Shown here one piece after another: positions 52,881 to 63,236 of a stretch of 64,000 nt of DNA (position 1 is its first letter; the number at the start of each line of letters is the position of its first letter). The position numbers and the translations under genes are program-made. The notes under the pieces are model-generated. The model was not told the origin of the DNA, made no database searches, and saw nothing but the letters and a program-made list of their open reading frames with translations. Source of the DNA: Azospirillum sp. SYSU D00513 (GTDB lineage: Bacteria > Pseudomonadota > Alphaproteobacteria > Azospirillales > Azospirillaceae). Location: NCBI RefSeq assembly GCF_017356015.1, contig NZ_JAFIQV010000021.1, forward strand, positions 1-64,000, read 5' to 3'.

Positions 52881-54068
52881 TTACATTGTCTTCACGCGGA
52901 TCCGGCGGTACAGCAGGGAAGGGCTCCGTTCGCGCCGTATGGCCAGCAGGGCGCGCTCGTAGGCGGCGACCGCGCGGCCGGTTTCGTAAGCGGCGGCGGC
53001 CTCGCGCAGCGCGCTGCGCTCAGGCGGTTGCCGCAGGACCGCCTCCATCGCGCCGGCGAGCGCCTGGACGTCATCCACGGGCACCAGCGGGCCGAGCGCC
53101 CCCTGTTTCAGCAACTCCCGCGAGCCGCCGGGGCAGTCGGTGCTGACCACAGGGCAGCCGCAGGCCAGCGCCTCCACCAGCACCCCCGGCATCCCTTCCC
53201 AGCGCGAGGACAGGACGAACAGGTCTGCTTCCGCCAGGAGCGGGAAAGGATTGTCCAACAGGCCGGGCCAGGCCACCGCATCGGCGATGCCCAGCCGGTC
53301 CGCCAGGTTTCTCAAGGCATCCCGGTCGGGTCCATCGCCCACCAGCGCCAGGCGGACCGGCAGGCGTTCTCTCAGCATCGCGAAGCCGCGCAGCAGGCTA
53401 TCGAAGCCCTTCTGCCGGACGAAGCGGCCCATCGCGACGAGGAGGGGAACGTCGGACGTGGCCGGAAACGGCAGGTCGGGGACGGGGCCTCGGAGCAGCG
53501 CGGGAAACCCCTCCGGCAGGATCGGGCTCGGGACCGGATGGACGCGGTCCGCCGGCAGCCCGGTCAGGGCGCGCACGCTCTCGCCGACATCCTCCGACAC
53601 CGCCAGGATCCCATCCGCCTGCCGCCAGAACCAGCGTTCGGGCAAGCGCTTCATCGACCCGGCTTGGCCGCCCCGGCGTCGGGACAGGTGGTTGCTGGCG
53701 CGAAGGACCAGGGACCTTCCGTCACCCCGCCCGGCCAGCCGGTGGGCCAGCACCGCCGGCAAGGTCGAGTGGTTGGCCATGCTGACCAGCATGTCCGGCT
53801 GTTCGGCGCGCAGATGACGGACCAGCCCGGCGACGGACGCCGCCATCTCCCCCGTCCGCCGGAACCCGACGGCGACCTCCTGCCCCGATCCCCGGGACAG
53901 GGCAACAAGCCGGACGGCCGGATCGACCAGCGTCTCCAGCGGCGCTCCGGGCAGCACCGTGATCAGGTCGATCCGGTGCCCCAGCCGGGCCAGCCCGTTC
54001 GCCAGCATCACGGACCGGCGCTGCGCGCCGCCCACGCTCAAGGAATGAAGAAAGAGCCCCACATGCAT
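52881..54068 (-). CDS. glycosyltransferase family 4, 395 aa
   Basis: GT-B fold: N-terminal HSLSVGGAQRRSVMLANGLARLGHRIDLITV, then DGILAVSEDVGESV, MGRFVRQKGFDSLLRGFAML, VGDGPDRDALRNLADRLGI and the GT4 E-x7-E region FVLSSRWEGMPGVLVEALACGCPVVSTD. Probably transfers a sugar in capsule, LPS or exopolysaccharide synthesis; no other polysaccharide gene is close. Start ATG 54068 begins directly with the fold. Confidence 0.9.
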   Translation of the reverse strand: MHVGLFLHSLSVGGAQRRSVMLANGLARLGHRIDLITVLPGAPLETLVDPAVRLVALSRGSGQEVAVGFRRTGEMAASVAGLVRHLRAEQPDMLVSMANHSTLPAVLAHRLAGRGDGRSLVLRASNHLSRRRGGQAGSMKRLPERWFWRQADGILAVSEDVGESVRALTGLPADRVHPVPSPILPEGFPALLRGPVPDLPFPATSDVPLLVAMGRFVRQKGFDSLLRGFAMLRERLPVRLALVGDGPDRDALRNLADRLGIADAVAWPGLLDNPFPLLAEADLFVLSSRWEGMPGVLVEALACGCPVVSTDCPGGSRELLKQGALGPLVPVDDVQALAGAMEAVLRQPPERSALREAAAAYETGRAVAAYERALLAIRRERSPSLLYRRIRVKTM

Positions 54069-54188
54069 GCGATCACCTGGCCCCGGATGAATCGAAATCC
54101 AGCAGCATGGGAACAGCCGTGGGACCGGAGTGATGCAGGGCTTCGCCATCCGCGCCGGCGGATGCGCCCAATTGCCAGGAAGGTCATG

Positions 54189-56573
54189 CTAACGGCCGGC
54201 CAGCGCCTCCGCGAGCAGCGCTTCCAGCTCTGCGGGATCGATCGGCTTGTGCAGCATGATGCTGCTGCTGTTCCGGGCTTCCGCCAGCCTCTCGGCCGAG
54301 GTGTCGCCGGTGACCAGCACCGTGACCGGCGTGCCGCGCCGCCTCACCTCCGCGATGGCCTCGGCGCCCGTTTCCCCGCCCCCAAGGGAATAGTCCGCGA
54401 TCAGGATGTCCGGTGGCCGGTCCAGCCCGTCCAGGATGGTTCTGGCCTGCGTCAGGGTGCGCGCGGCATGCACCCGCACGCCCCAGCTCCGCAAGGTGAC
54501 CTCCAGCGCCTTCAGCACCATCGGCTCGTCATCCACCACCAGGGCCGTCCGCCCCGTCAGCGCCGCGCCGGGCGCCGGGACGCCGGGTTCCCGCTCCCGC
54601 TCCGGCCCGGCGGCCAGCGGCAGCGTCAGGCTGAAGGCCGATCCCTGTCCCGGCGTGGAGCGGACCGCCACGCTGGTCCCGAGCATCTCCGCGACTCGCC
54701 GCACAGTGGCGAGCCCGATCCCGAAGCCGCGCGAATGGTCCCGGGCGGTGTTGCCGATCTGGTAATAGTCATCGAAGATGCGTCCCAGATCCTCCGGCGG
54801 GATGCCCCGGCCGCTGTCGGTCACCTCGATCGTCAGCATGTTCCCTTCGGCCCGCGTTTCCACGCTGACGCCGCCATGTTCCGTGTATTTGATCGCGTTG
54901 GAGATCAGATTGCGCAGCACCAGCTCCACCAGGAGCGGATCGGACTGGACGGTGTGGGAGGCGGGCGGGATGTGCAGGCGCAGCTTCGCCTCGCGCGCCA
55001 GCCCCTGGAACTCGCCGTAGAGGCGCCGCAGCAGGCCGTCGAGATCGAAGGCCCGCGTCTGCGCCGTGAGAAGCCCGGCGTCGAGCCGCGCCACTTCCAG
55101 CAGGCCGTTCAGCATGCCCGTCAGGCTGGTCATGCTGTCCGACAGGGGCCGCAGCAATTCGCGCTCCGTCGGGCCGAGGGGCTGCTGCTTCAGCAACTCC
55201 AGGAACAGGCCCGCGGCCTGCACCGGCTGGCGCAGGTCATGGCTGACCGAGGCGAGGAAGCGCGACTTCTGCCGGCTCGCCTCCTCGGCGGCGTCGCGGG
55301 AGCTCTGCAGCAGGGCCTCGGCCTGCTTGCGGTCCTGGATGTCGGTCGAGGTGCCGAACCAGCGGGTGACCCCGCCGCTGCCGGGATCGCGATAGGGCAC
55401 GCCGCGGACCAGGAACCAGCGGTACTCGCCGTCCTTCGAGCGGAGGCGGTGTTCGACGAGGAAGGTGCCGCTCGTCCGCTGGGCCTCCACGAAGCGCTCG
55501 GCCGTCAGCGCCGCGTCGTCGGGATGAATGACGTTGGCGAGGACCTCCGTCACCGTCGCGGACCCCGGCCGCCGGTCCCCGCCATCGCCGGTGTAGTCCG
55601 TCCACTGCCGGTTCAGGAACTCCACCACGCCCTGGGCGTCCGTGATCCAGACGATCTGCGGGACGGCGTCGGCCATCAGCCGGAAGCGGGCCTCGCTCTC
55701 GCGCAGGGCGGCCTCGGCCCTGCGCCGGTCGGTAAGGTCGACGGTGACCACGAGGAAGCGGCTTTCCCTGCCGGCCCGCAGCAGCGTGACGCTGCTGTGT
55801 CCCCAGACCAGGCTTCCGTCCGGCCGGATGTAGCGCTTCTCCAGCCCCGCCGTTCCCCCCGTGCGAAGCGTGTCGGCGATGGCGAGCACGCTCGCTGCTA
55901 TGTCCTCGGGGTGGGTCACGTCCGCGACCGAAAGGCGCAGCACCTCCTCGCGCGGCCGTCCCAGGATTCGGCAGAGTTCGTCGTTGGCCGCGAGGAAGCG
56001 CCCGTCGGCGTCGATTTCCGACAGGCCGGCCGCCGCGCGGGAAAAGATGGCGGCGAGCCGCTGCTCGCTCAGGCGCAGGGCCGCTTCGGACCGCTTGCGC
56101 TCCGTGACCTCGATCACGGTCAGCAGCACCCCGGCGATCCGGCCGGCGTCGCGGACGGGGCTGTAGGTCAGGTCGAACCAGGCCTCCTCCGGAACGCCGT
56201 TGCGCTCGAGGATCAGTCTCTCCTCCGCGAAGATGCGGGTTTCACCGCGCAGCACGGCTTCGTAGATCGGCCTGTGGAAGTCCCGTGTCTCCGGCCAGCA
56301 GTCGTGCGTCGGCTGGCCGAGCGCACGCGGATGCTTGGCGGCGGCGATGATGGCGTAGCAGTCATTGTAGATCTGGACGAGGTCGGGACCCCAAAGAACG
56401 ATCATGCCCAGCGGCGCATCCAGGATCAGGTCCACGACGGTGCACAGCGACGCCGACCAGCCCTCCTTGGGGCCGAGCGGGGTGGCTGCCCAGTCATGCG
56501 CGCGTATGAGGGCGCCCATGGTCCCGCCGTCGAACGGCCAGCCGCGTGCCGGAGGGAGCGCGCCAGTCTTCAT
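54189..56573 (-). CDS. hybrid histidine kinase with PAS domains and C-terminal receiver, 794 aa
   Basis: The N-terminus (GALIRAHDWAATPLGPKEGWSASL) opens the first PAS-like domain of a common cytosolic kinase type. Two more PAS/PAC units follow (about 170-420). The kinase core has the H box ASVSHDLRQPVQAAGL, N box LRNLISNAIKYTE, G1 DSGRGIPPEDL and G2 GFGIGLATVRR. A receiver domain ends it (VVDDEPMVLKAL, Asp in LIADYSLGG, Lys in LHKPID). No membrane helix, so the signal is internal. Start ATG 56573 has AGGA upstream; ATG 56600 or GTG 56717 are alternatives. Confidence 0.9.
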   Translation of the reverse strand: MKTGALPPARGWPFDGGTMGALIRAHDWAATPLGPKEGWSASLCTVVDLILDAPLGMIVLWGPDLVQIYNDCYAIIAAAKHPRALGQPTHDCWPETRDFHRPIYEAVLRGETRIFAEERLILERNGVPEEAWFDLTYSPVRDAGRIAGVLLTVIEVTERKRSEAALRLSEQRLAAIFSRAAAGLSEIDADGRFLAANDELCRILGRPREEVLRLSVADVTHPEDIAASVLAIADTLRTGGTAGLEKRYIRPDGSLVWGHSSVTLLRAGRESRFLVVTVDLTDRRRAEAALRESEARFRLMADAVPQIVWITDAQGVVEFLNRQWTDYTGDGGDRRPGSATVTEVLANVIHPDDAALTAERFVEAQRTSGTFLVEHRLRSKDGEYRWFLVRGVPYRDPGSGGVTRWFGTSTDIQDRKQAEALLQSSRDAAEEASRQKSRFLASVSHDLRQPVQAAGLFLELLKQQPLGPTERELLRPLSDSMTSLTGMLNGLLEVARLDAGLLTAQTRAFDLDGLLRRLYGEFQGLAREAKLRLHIPPASHTVQSDPLLVELVLRNLISNAIKYTEHGGVSVETRAEGNMLTIEVTDSGRGIPPEDLGRIFDDYYQIGNTARDHSRGFGIGLATVRRVAEMLGTSVAVRSTPGQGSAFSLTLPLAAGPEREREPGVPAPGAALTGRTALVVDDEPMVLKALEVTLRSWGVRVHAARTLTQARTILDGLDRPPDILIADYSLGGGETGAEAIAEVRRRGTPVTVLVTGDTSAERLAEARNSSSIMLHKPIDPAELEALLAEALAGR

Positions 56574-56956
56574 GGCCGGTGTCCTGGCCGGACCGGGCAT
56601 GACCTCCCGTAGGCCGCTGCGTGGACGGCCTGGCGGCGAGGGGAGACGCTCCGGCTGGTGCGCCTGGACATGCGCCTGAACATGGACCACCACGGTAATG
56701 GGTGAATGAGTAGTCACAGCCTATGCCAACATGGCGTAGAACCGCGACCTATCCGAACGGCCGATAGCGCCATGAGATGCTTTCGTTTCGTGGCCGGAGC
56801 CGTCCTTCGGGCGTCCCGGTTGCCGCGATTTCTTCGGTTCGGTCAGGAATCCGCCCGCCGGGATGAGCGTGCTTTTTCCGGCCGGGCGGATAAACTTGGG
56901 CATGCGGGCGGGGAGTTCAGCCTCCGCCGGCGCAGGATTCAGGACGGCGGAAGGCG
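56574..56956. other. intergenic region between the hybrid kinase and YigZ genes
   Basis: The first 144 bases could encode a longer kinase N-terminus if GTG 56717 is used. The rest is the divergent control region for both genes. I found no clear promoter or palindrome. Confidence 0.4.
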
Positions 56957-57533
56957 ATGTTCACCCTCAAGGGAAAAGCCCGGTTCGAGCAGGAGGTCAA
57001 GAAGAGCCGCTTCCTGGCATGGGCGGGACCGGTCGGCAGCGAGGAGGAGGCGCGCGGCTTCATCGCGGGCTGCGCTAGCCAGGATGCCGGCCACAATTGC
57101 TGGGCCTTCCGGATCGGCGGCGTCTACCGGTTCAGCGACGACGGCGAACCCGGCGGGACGGCCGGGCGGCCGATCCTCCAGGCCATCGAAGGGCAGGAGC
57201 TGGACGGGGTGGCGGTGGTGGTCAGCCGCTGGTTCGGTGGCGTCCTTCTGGGGACGGGCGGGCTGATGCGCGCCTATGGCGGCACGGCGGCGTCCTGCCT
57301 GCGCGCCGCGGAGCGGGAGCCGGTCGTCCGTTTCGCGGGCCTGTCGGTCACCTGCGCCTTCGCCGAGGAAGCGCGGATCCGATCGGGCCTCGGCCCCTTT
57401 GCCGCTCTCGTCGAGACCACGGGCTTCACGCCCGACGGGGTGCGGCTCGACATCCGGCTGCCAAGCGCGCGGCTGGAGGAGGCCGTCCGGCTGATCACCG
57501 ACATTTCCCGCGGCCAGGCGGAGATCGAACGCG

Positions 57534-57544
<11 letters not shown>
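56957..57544 (+). CDS. YigZ/IMPACT-family protein, 195 aa
   Basis: The UPF0029 N-terminal domain is plain: KKSRFLAWAGPVGSEEEARGFIA, HNCWAFRIG, RFSDDGEPGGTAGRPILQAIEGQELDGVAVVVSRWFGGVLLGTGGLMRAYGG. A smaller C-terminal domain follows. Family members relate to translation-factor-like folds and, in eukaryotes, GCN2 control; the bacterial role is not settled. The stop (57542-57544) overlaps a possible GTG start of norR at 57534. Confidence 0.92.
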
Positions 57545-59156
<1,612 letters not shown>

Positions 59157-59309
59157 CGGGCGCCGCTTGTGTTCCGGATGCAACAGATGTGGTTCAACCG
59201 TCACCGGAGTGGCGGGCGGGCTGTCATGTCACAGCACCGGCGCGACGCCTGCGCTAACCTCCGAGTCGGCTTTGGTTGAAAGCTGTTTTTCGATTTCGCA
59301 AACCTTCAG

Positions 59310-59341
59310 ACCGCTCCAGCCGATGCTGGAGCGGTTTTTTT
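59310..59341 (+). terminator. intrinsic terminator downstream of norR
   Basis: ACCGCTCCAGC (59310-59320) pairs perfectly with GCTGGAGCGGT (59325-59335) across a CGAT loop and is followed by seven T. It lies 154 bases after the norR stop. Confidence 0.92.
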
Positions 59342-59442
59342 CGTCCTCGGCCCGCCGGGGCCTGCGTGGCGAGGTGCGGTGCAACGGCCGGGGCGTTCCG
59401 CCGGTTGGCAGCGTCAGGACTGACGACAGGAACTGGCGCAAC

Positions 59443-60495
59443 ATGACCACCTCATCATCCAGGGTCGCTCTGGTCGCGGGGGCCGGCGGCATCATCGGCC
59501 ATGCGGTCTGCCACGAGCTGAAGGCGCAGGGCTGGCGGGTGCGGGCGCTGGCGCGCCGCGCGCTTGCGGGCTTCGAGTCCGTGACGGCGGACCTCACCGA
59601 CGCCGAGGCCACGGCGCGGGCTCTGGCCACCGCGCGGGATACCACCCACGTCTTCTACGCGGCGCTGAGCCCCGACCCGGACCTCGCCACCGAGGCCGAG
59701 CGCAACGGGCGGATGCTTGGCAACCTGCTGGATGGGCTGGAGTCGAACGGCGCGCCTCTGCGGCGGGTCGTGATCTACCAGGGCTTCAAGATCTACGGCA
59801 TCCATCTCGGCGCCAAGGTGCCGACGCCTGCCCGCGAAAGCGACCCGCCGCACATGCCGCCGAACCTCTATCTGGCGCAGGAGGCGCAGCTCCGGCTGCG
59901 GGCGGAGCGCAGCCCCTGGGATTACGTGGCCCTGCGGCCGGACGTGGTGGTCGGGGACGTGCACGGCAACCCGATGAACATCGCGCTGGTCGTCGGCGTC
60001 TTTGCCGAAATCTCACGCGCGCTCGGCATCCCGATGCGCTTTCCCGGCACCGACCGCGCCTACGCCCAGCTCGTGCAGTTCACCGACTCCGGCCTGCTGG
60101 CGCGGGCGAGCGCCTGGGCGGCGGAGAGCGGACGGGCGGGTGGCGAGGCCTTCAACGTCACCAACGGCGACGTCTTCCGCTGGGAGCGGATGTGGGCCGA
60201 CGCGGCCGCCCACCTGGATTTACGGACGGCCTCGCCGGTGCCGCTGACGCTGGCCCGCCACATGGCCGACAAGGGACCGTTATGGCGCGGCCTCGCCGAG
60301 GCGAAGGGGCTGGTGCAGCCCGACCTCTCGGCGCTCGTCGGCTGGGGTTTCGGCGACTTCATCTTCCACACGGAGACCGACGTGATCTCCGACGTGAACA
60401 AGATCAACCGCTTCGGGTTCACGGAACGGCTGGATTCGACCCAGTCACTCCTCACGGCCCTCGACAGCCTCAAGCGGCAGGATATCCTTCCCTGA
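59443..60495 (+). CDS. NAD(P)-dependent SDR of the PRISE (progesterone 5-beta-reductase/iridoid synthase-like) type, 350 aa
   Basis: Extended SDR: Rossmann VAGAGGIIGHAVCHEL (about 8-23). The catalytic region is GFKIYGIHLGAKVPTPARESDPP, with Lys and Tyr in the K-x2-Y-G order unique to PRISE enzymes, and FHTETDVISDVNKINRFGF at the end. PRISE enzymes reduce enones such as progesterone or 8-oxogeranial in plants; bacterial members are enone reductases with wide specificity. ATG 59443 starts the fold at once. It stands alone. Confidence 0.88.
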   Translation: MTTSSSRVALVAGAGGIIGHAVCHELKAQGWRVRALARRALAGFESVTADLTDAEATARALATARDTTHVFYAALSPDPDLATEAERNGRMLGNLLDGLESNGAPLRRVVIYQGFKIYGIHLGAKVPTPARESDPPHMPPNLYLAQEAQLRLRAERSPWDYVALRPDVVVGDVHGNPMNIALVVGVFAEISRALGIPMRFPGTDRAYAQLVQFTDSGLLARASAWAAESGRAGGEAFNVTNGDVFRWERMWADAAAHLDLRTASPVPLTLARHMADKGPLWRGLAEAKGLVQPDLSALVGWGFGDFIFHTETDVISDVNKINRFGFTERLDSTQSLLTALDSLKRQDILP

Positions 60496-60718
60496 TGCCG
60501 ACTGACGCTCGGACGGGCCGGTCCGCCGGCCGGTCTGTCATGCGCCTGGGGGCAGAGCCGCCATGGTCCCGGCATTCGTGTTTCAGAGCCGGATCTTACG
60601 GATCAGGGAAATCAGGGCCGGGAGGGGCATCGGGCGTAATCACCCGCCCGCCGCTTGGAAAAGCCTGTGCAAGCATGCATCTGAAGTGCGGTCTGCATGA
60701 TTTTGCCGGGAGAGCGCC

Positions 60719-60892
60719 GTGGTGAGGAAATTTGGTTTCGTCTTTTATACGGGTGTCCTCCTTCTGGCGGTTTATCTGTTCATCGCCGGCAATATTCTCA
60801 TGATCGGGGGACGGTCGGAGGAATGGGTGGTCCATGCCGTCGGCTTCCTGGTCGCGGCGCTTCTCGCCTACGCGATCCGGCCCCGCTCCTGA
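60719..60892 (+). CDS. small membrane protein, 57 aa
   Basis: GTG 60719 (or GTG 60722) has GGGAGAG six bases upstream. The product is KFGFVFYTGVLLLAVYLFIAG followed by a polar loop (GGRSEEW) and VHAVGFLVAALLAYAI with a terminal RPRS, i.e. two membrane helices. No family recognised. Although very short, it has good site, codon use and hydrophobic pattern. Confidence 0.6.
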   Translation: MVRKFGFVFYTGVLLLAVYLFIAGNILMIGGRSEEWVVHAVGFLVAALLAYAIRPRS

Positions 60893-61103
60893 CCCGCCGC
60901 CGGCCCGGCCGTAAGCCGCCAAGGGGTGGCTGAGCGAGTTTCCGCTTGTGCGGCGCGGGCGGCATCCCCACTTAAGACTGGTCGAGGTTGCTCTGGGCTA
61001 CGCTACTCCGGTCTCCGCAAGGGGGTCGGGTCTCTTCCCGAAGTGAGTTTGATGCCCCTGGCGCATGTTGCGCAGGGGGCAACGCCAGAAAGGGAACAGA
61101 CCC

Positions 61104-61313
61104 ATGGCCAACGGTACCGTGAAGTGGTTCAATTCGACCAAGGGCTTCGGCTTCATCCAGCCGGATGACGGCACCGCCGACGTCTTCGTCCACATTTCCG
61201 CCGTCGAGCGCGCCGGTCTCGGCAACCTCAACGAGGGGCAGCAGGTTTCCTTCGAAGCCGTCCGCGACCCGCGTCGCGGCAAGGTGTCCGCCGAGAACCT
61301 GCGCGCTCTCTGA
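61104..61313 (+). CDS. cold-shock protein (CspA family), 69 aa
   Basis: The cold-shock fold has both RNA-binding motifs: [15 protein letters not shown] (RNP1) and DVFVHISAV (RNP2). Start ATG 61104 with AAGGGA upstream. A leader of about 210 bases after the small membrane gene may be a temperature-sensitive 5' UTR. A terminator lies 24 bases downstream. Confidence 0.96.
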   Translation: MANGTVKWFNSTKGFGFIQPDDGTADVFVHISAVERAGLGNLNEGQQVSFEAVRDPRRGKVSAENLRAL

Positions 61314-61336
61314 GCGACGCGGAACACGGCAGTGCG

Positions 61337-61363
61337 AAAGGGCGGCGTCAGCCGCCCTTTTTT
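61337..61363 (+). terminator. intrinsic terminator of the cold-shock gene
   Basis: AAAGGGCGGC (61337-61346) pairs with GCCGCCCTTT (61351-61360) across GTCA and continues into six T. Confidence 0.92.
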
Positions 61364-61420
61364 GTTTCCGCCATCCGGTTCGCGCCCGGCCCGAACCGGG
61401 CCACATCGAGGAGGAAGCCG

Positions 61421-61624
61421 ATGGATCTCGTTGAAAAGCTGCCGGCGATGACCGACGTCGCCCTGTCGAACCTGCAGGACAACGCCACGCGCCTGTCCAA
61501 ATCCGGGACGGTCAAGCAGAAGGCGGCGGCCGAAGCGCTGTTGCCGGCCGTCCAGGCCGAAATCACGTCACGCATTGTCCCAAAGCCGGTCCGTGCACCG
61601 CGCGCCAAGAAGAAGGCGCCGTGA
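61421..61624 (+). CDS. small basic hypothetical protein, 67 aa
   Basis: GAGGAGGAAG precedes ATG 61421. The product is a helical middle (MTDVALSNLQDNATRLSKSG, KQKAAAEALLPAVQAEI) with a Lys/Arg/Pro-rich C-terminus ending RAKKKAP. It looks like a small nucleic-acid-associated protein but no family is recognised. It is followed after 31 bases by another small gene. Confidence 0.72.
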   Translation: MDLVEKLPAMTDVALSNLQDNATRLSKSGTVKQKAAAEALLPAVQAEITSRIVPKPVRAPRAKKKAP

Positions 61625-61655
61625 GCGGGCTTGCTGTCCGGTTGGAGGAAAGCCC

Positions 61656-61994
61656 ATGACCCATCACAAGTTCGACGTCGGCCAGTTCGTCCGCGTGTCG
61701 CCGGGACGGCTGGAGCGGGTCGCACCCGAAGGCGAGTACCGGATCGAGCGGCAGATGCCCTTCGAGGACGGCGAGTTCAAATACCGCCTGAAGCCGATGG
61801 AGGGCGGGCCGGAACGGGTCGTCCGTGAAAGCCAGATCGGCAACCGGGCCTCGGTCGAGACCCTGGCCCAGTCGTTGTACGAGGCGGGATCGGCGACCGG
61901 CGTGCCGTGGGCGAGGCGCGACCGCTCCGTCCGCGATGCCTGGGTCGCCGCCGCCGAACAGGAACTCCGCCAAAGGGCCGCCCGGCAGCCCTGA
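61656..61994 (+). CDS. hypothetical protein, 112 aa
   Basis: GGAGG precedes ATG 61656. The first half contains KFDVGQFVRVSPGRLERVAPEGEYRIERQMPFEDGEFKYRLKP-like beta-rich sequence (a small barrel), and the second a helical part ending AAEQELRQRAARQP. It suggests a small ligand- or nucleic-acid-binding domain. Not recognised. It is part of the run of small genes. Confidence 0.72.
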   Translation: MTHHKFDVGQFVRVSPGRLERVAPEGEYRIERQMPFEDGEFKYRLKPMEGGPERVVRESQIGNRASVETLAQSLYEAGSATGVPWARRDRSVRDAWVAAAEQELRQRAARQP

Positions 61995-62017
61995 ACGCGA
62001 ACGTTTCCTTTTCCGAT

Positions 62018-62043
62018 GGGCCTGCCTTCGCGAGGGCAGGCCC
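62018..62043. terminator. GC-rich hairpin after the 112-aa gene
   Basis: GGGCCTGCC (62018-62026) pairs with GGCAGGCCC (62035-62043). No T run follows, so termination is only possible. Confidence 0.4.
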
Positions 62044-62256
62044 GCTCGGCTGACCGCTCACTCGATAGTTGCGCCAAATAATCGGGCGCGACATTTCAAA
62101 CTTTATTTCTCCCGTTGGCGTGAAGCCCGTTGGTTATTTCTGGAAGCGCCATATTTCTTGTTGGGAGCCGCCTTAAAACTCAGGGGCCATGTCCCCTCCT
62201 CCAGGCCGCCATCGAGGCAGGCTGTCACGGCGGAATCCGAATTGGAGGCGACCGCG

Positions 62257-62478
62257 ATGTCGGTTCATGCCTACGACTTCACCGCCGATCTGCACAATTC
62301 CGGTTCGAAGAACGCCGATGTCGGGAACGACGCCTGGATGGTGGTCGATCTCGCCACCGGCGACGTCGCCTTCCTGAACGGGGCGGCACAGCGGAATCTC
62401 AGCGTGGATGAGGCGGACGACATGGCCGCCCTCCTGAACAGGGTTGCCGCGAGCCGCCCTCCCGCAAGGAAAGGATGA
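62257..62478 (+). CDS. hypothetical protein, 73 aa
   Basis: GGAGG (62244-62248) lies eight bases before ATG 62257. Sequence HAYDFTADLHNSGSKNADVGNDAWMVVDLATGDVAFLNG is compact and beta-rich; the C-terminus is helical (NLSVDEADDMAALLNRVAA). Not recognised. Confidence 0.68.
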   Translation: MSVHAYDFTADLHNSGSKNADVGNDAWMVVDLATGDVAFLNGAAQRNLSVDEADDMAALLNRVAASRPPARKG

Positions 62479-62485
62479 CACGGCC

Positions 62486-62725
62486 ATGATAACCCCCATG
62501 ACGAGCGTCGCCGGGCTGGTGCCGCAGGGTGCCGACCGCCTGCGCGAACAATTGCGCTGGGCCGCCGCCGAGCGGCGCTGGCAGGAACCGGCCTCCAAGG
62601 GGCACGTCTTTCCGGTCCCTCCGCCCATCGGGCAAGGGGCGCTGCGGCGCGGCGCCCAACTCACCCGCTTCACCCACGCCCATGGAACAGCCGGCGGGGC
62701 GGCCAGCGGCGGCGGTGCCTTCTGA
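62486..62725 (+). CDS. hypothetical protein, 79 aa
   Basis: ATG 62486 starts 8 bases after the preceding stop. The N-terminal part is helical (DRLREQLRWAAAERRWQEP) and the C-terminus Gly/Ala-rich. No family recognised; low information content makes this less certain than its neighbours. Confidence 0.5.
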   Translation: MITPMTSVAGLVPQGADRLREQLRWAAAERRWQEPASKGHVFPVPPPIGQGALRRGAQLTRFTHAHGTAGGAASGGGAF

Positions 62726-62797
62726 GGCGGTGCCTTCTGATCAACGCAGGCGGCACCGGCGGTCCGGTGCCGGTGCCGCAAGAAAAGGCAGGCTTCA

Positions 62798-62962
62798 ATG
62801 ACGATGTTTTCAAGGGCTCTCGCGATCGCGGTGGCGCTCGCTCTGTCCGGCTGCGCTGGAACGGGCGAGGACGTCGCGGCGGAGCCGACCGCGATGGTCG
62901 GCGATCCCAACGGGCATGTGACGGCGCCGGTTCTCCTGGCGCCGCTCGGCGGGATCTTCTAG
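62798..62962 (+). CDS. very small lipoprotein, 54 aa
   Basis: ATG 62798 follows AAGGCAGG. The product begins MTMFSRALAIAVALALSGC, a complete lipoprotein signal with Cys at residue 19, then AGTGEDVAAEPT and a hydrophobic end APVLLAPLGGIF. The stop is at 62962. Lipobox, ribosome site and position in a small-gene run support it. Confidence 0.6.
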   Translation: MTMFSRALAIAVALALSGCAGTGEDVAAEPTAMVGDPNGHVTAPVLLAPLGGIF

Positions 62963-62967
62963 GCACC

Positions 62968-63165
62968 ATGATCGACGCCGAACTGCTGCGCCGCTATGAG
63001 GCGGCCTTCGGCACGACCTTCAACGCGGCACTTTGGGAACGGCGGCCCGGCGACACGGTGAACGGCATGATGCGGGCAGCGCTCGCCGGCGGTGGTCCCC
63101 CGGTGACCGACGCCCTCATCGCCGCGGAGCTTCAGGGGCGGATCGCGCCGCCGGAGTCCTCCTGA
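62968..63165 (+). CDS. hypothetical protein, 65 aa
   Basis: Starts 5 bases after the lipoprotein stop. Sequence MIDAELLRRYEAAFGTTFN is helical, ending ALIAAELQGRIAPPESS. Not recognised; the tight spacing suggests it is co-translated with the lipoprotein. Confidence 0.6.
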   Translation: MIDAELLRRYEAAFGTTFNAALWERRPGDTVNGMMRAALAGGGPPVTDALIAAELQGRIAPPESS

Positions 63166-63236
63166 CCGGCTTCCTTGCGCTTGGGTCCGGGCGTCCTCAT
63201 GTCCTGTTCTCGAAACAAGAGAAAGGGGAGGGCGGC

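Noticed and set aside
52833..56612. 1259-codon open frame opposite the glycosyltransferase and hybrid kinase
   Set aside because: Antisense shadow of two well-recognised genes.
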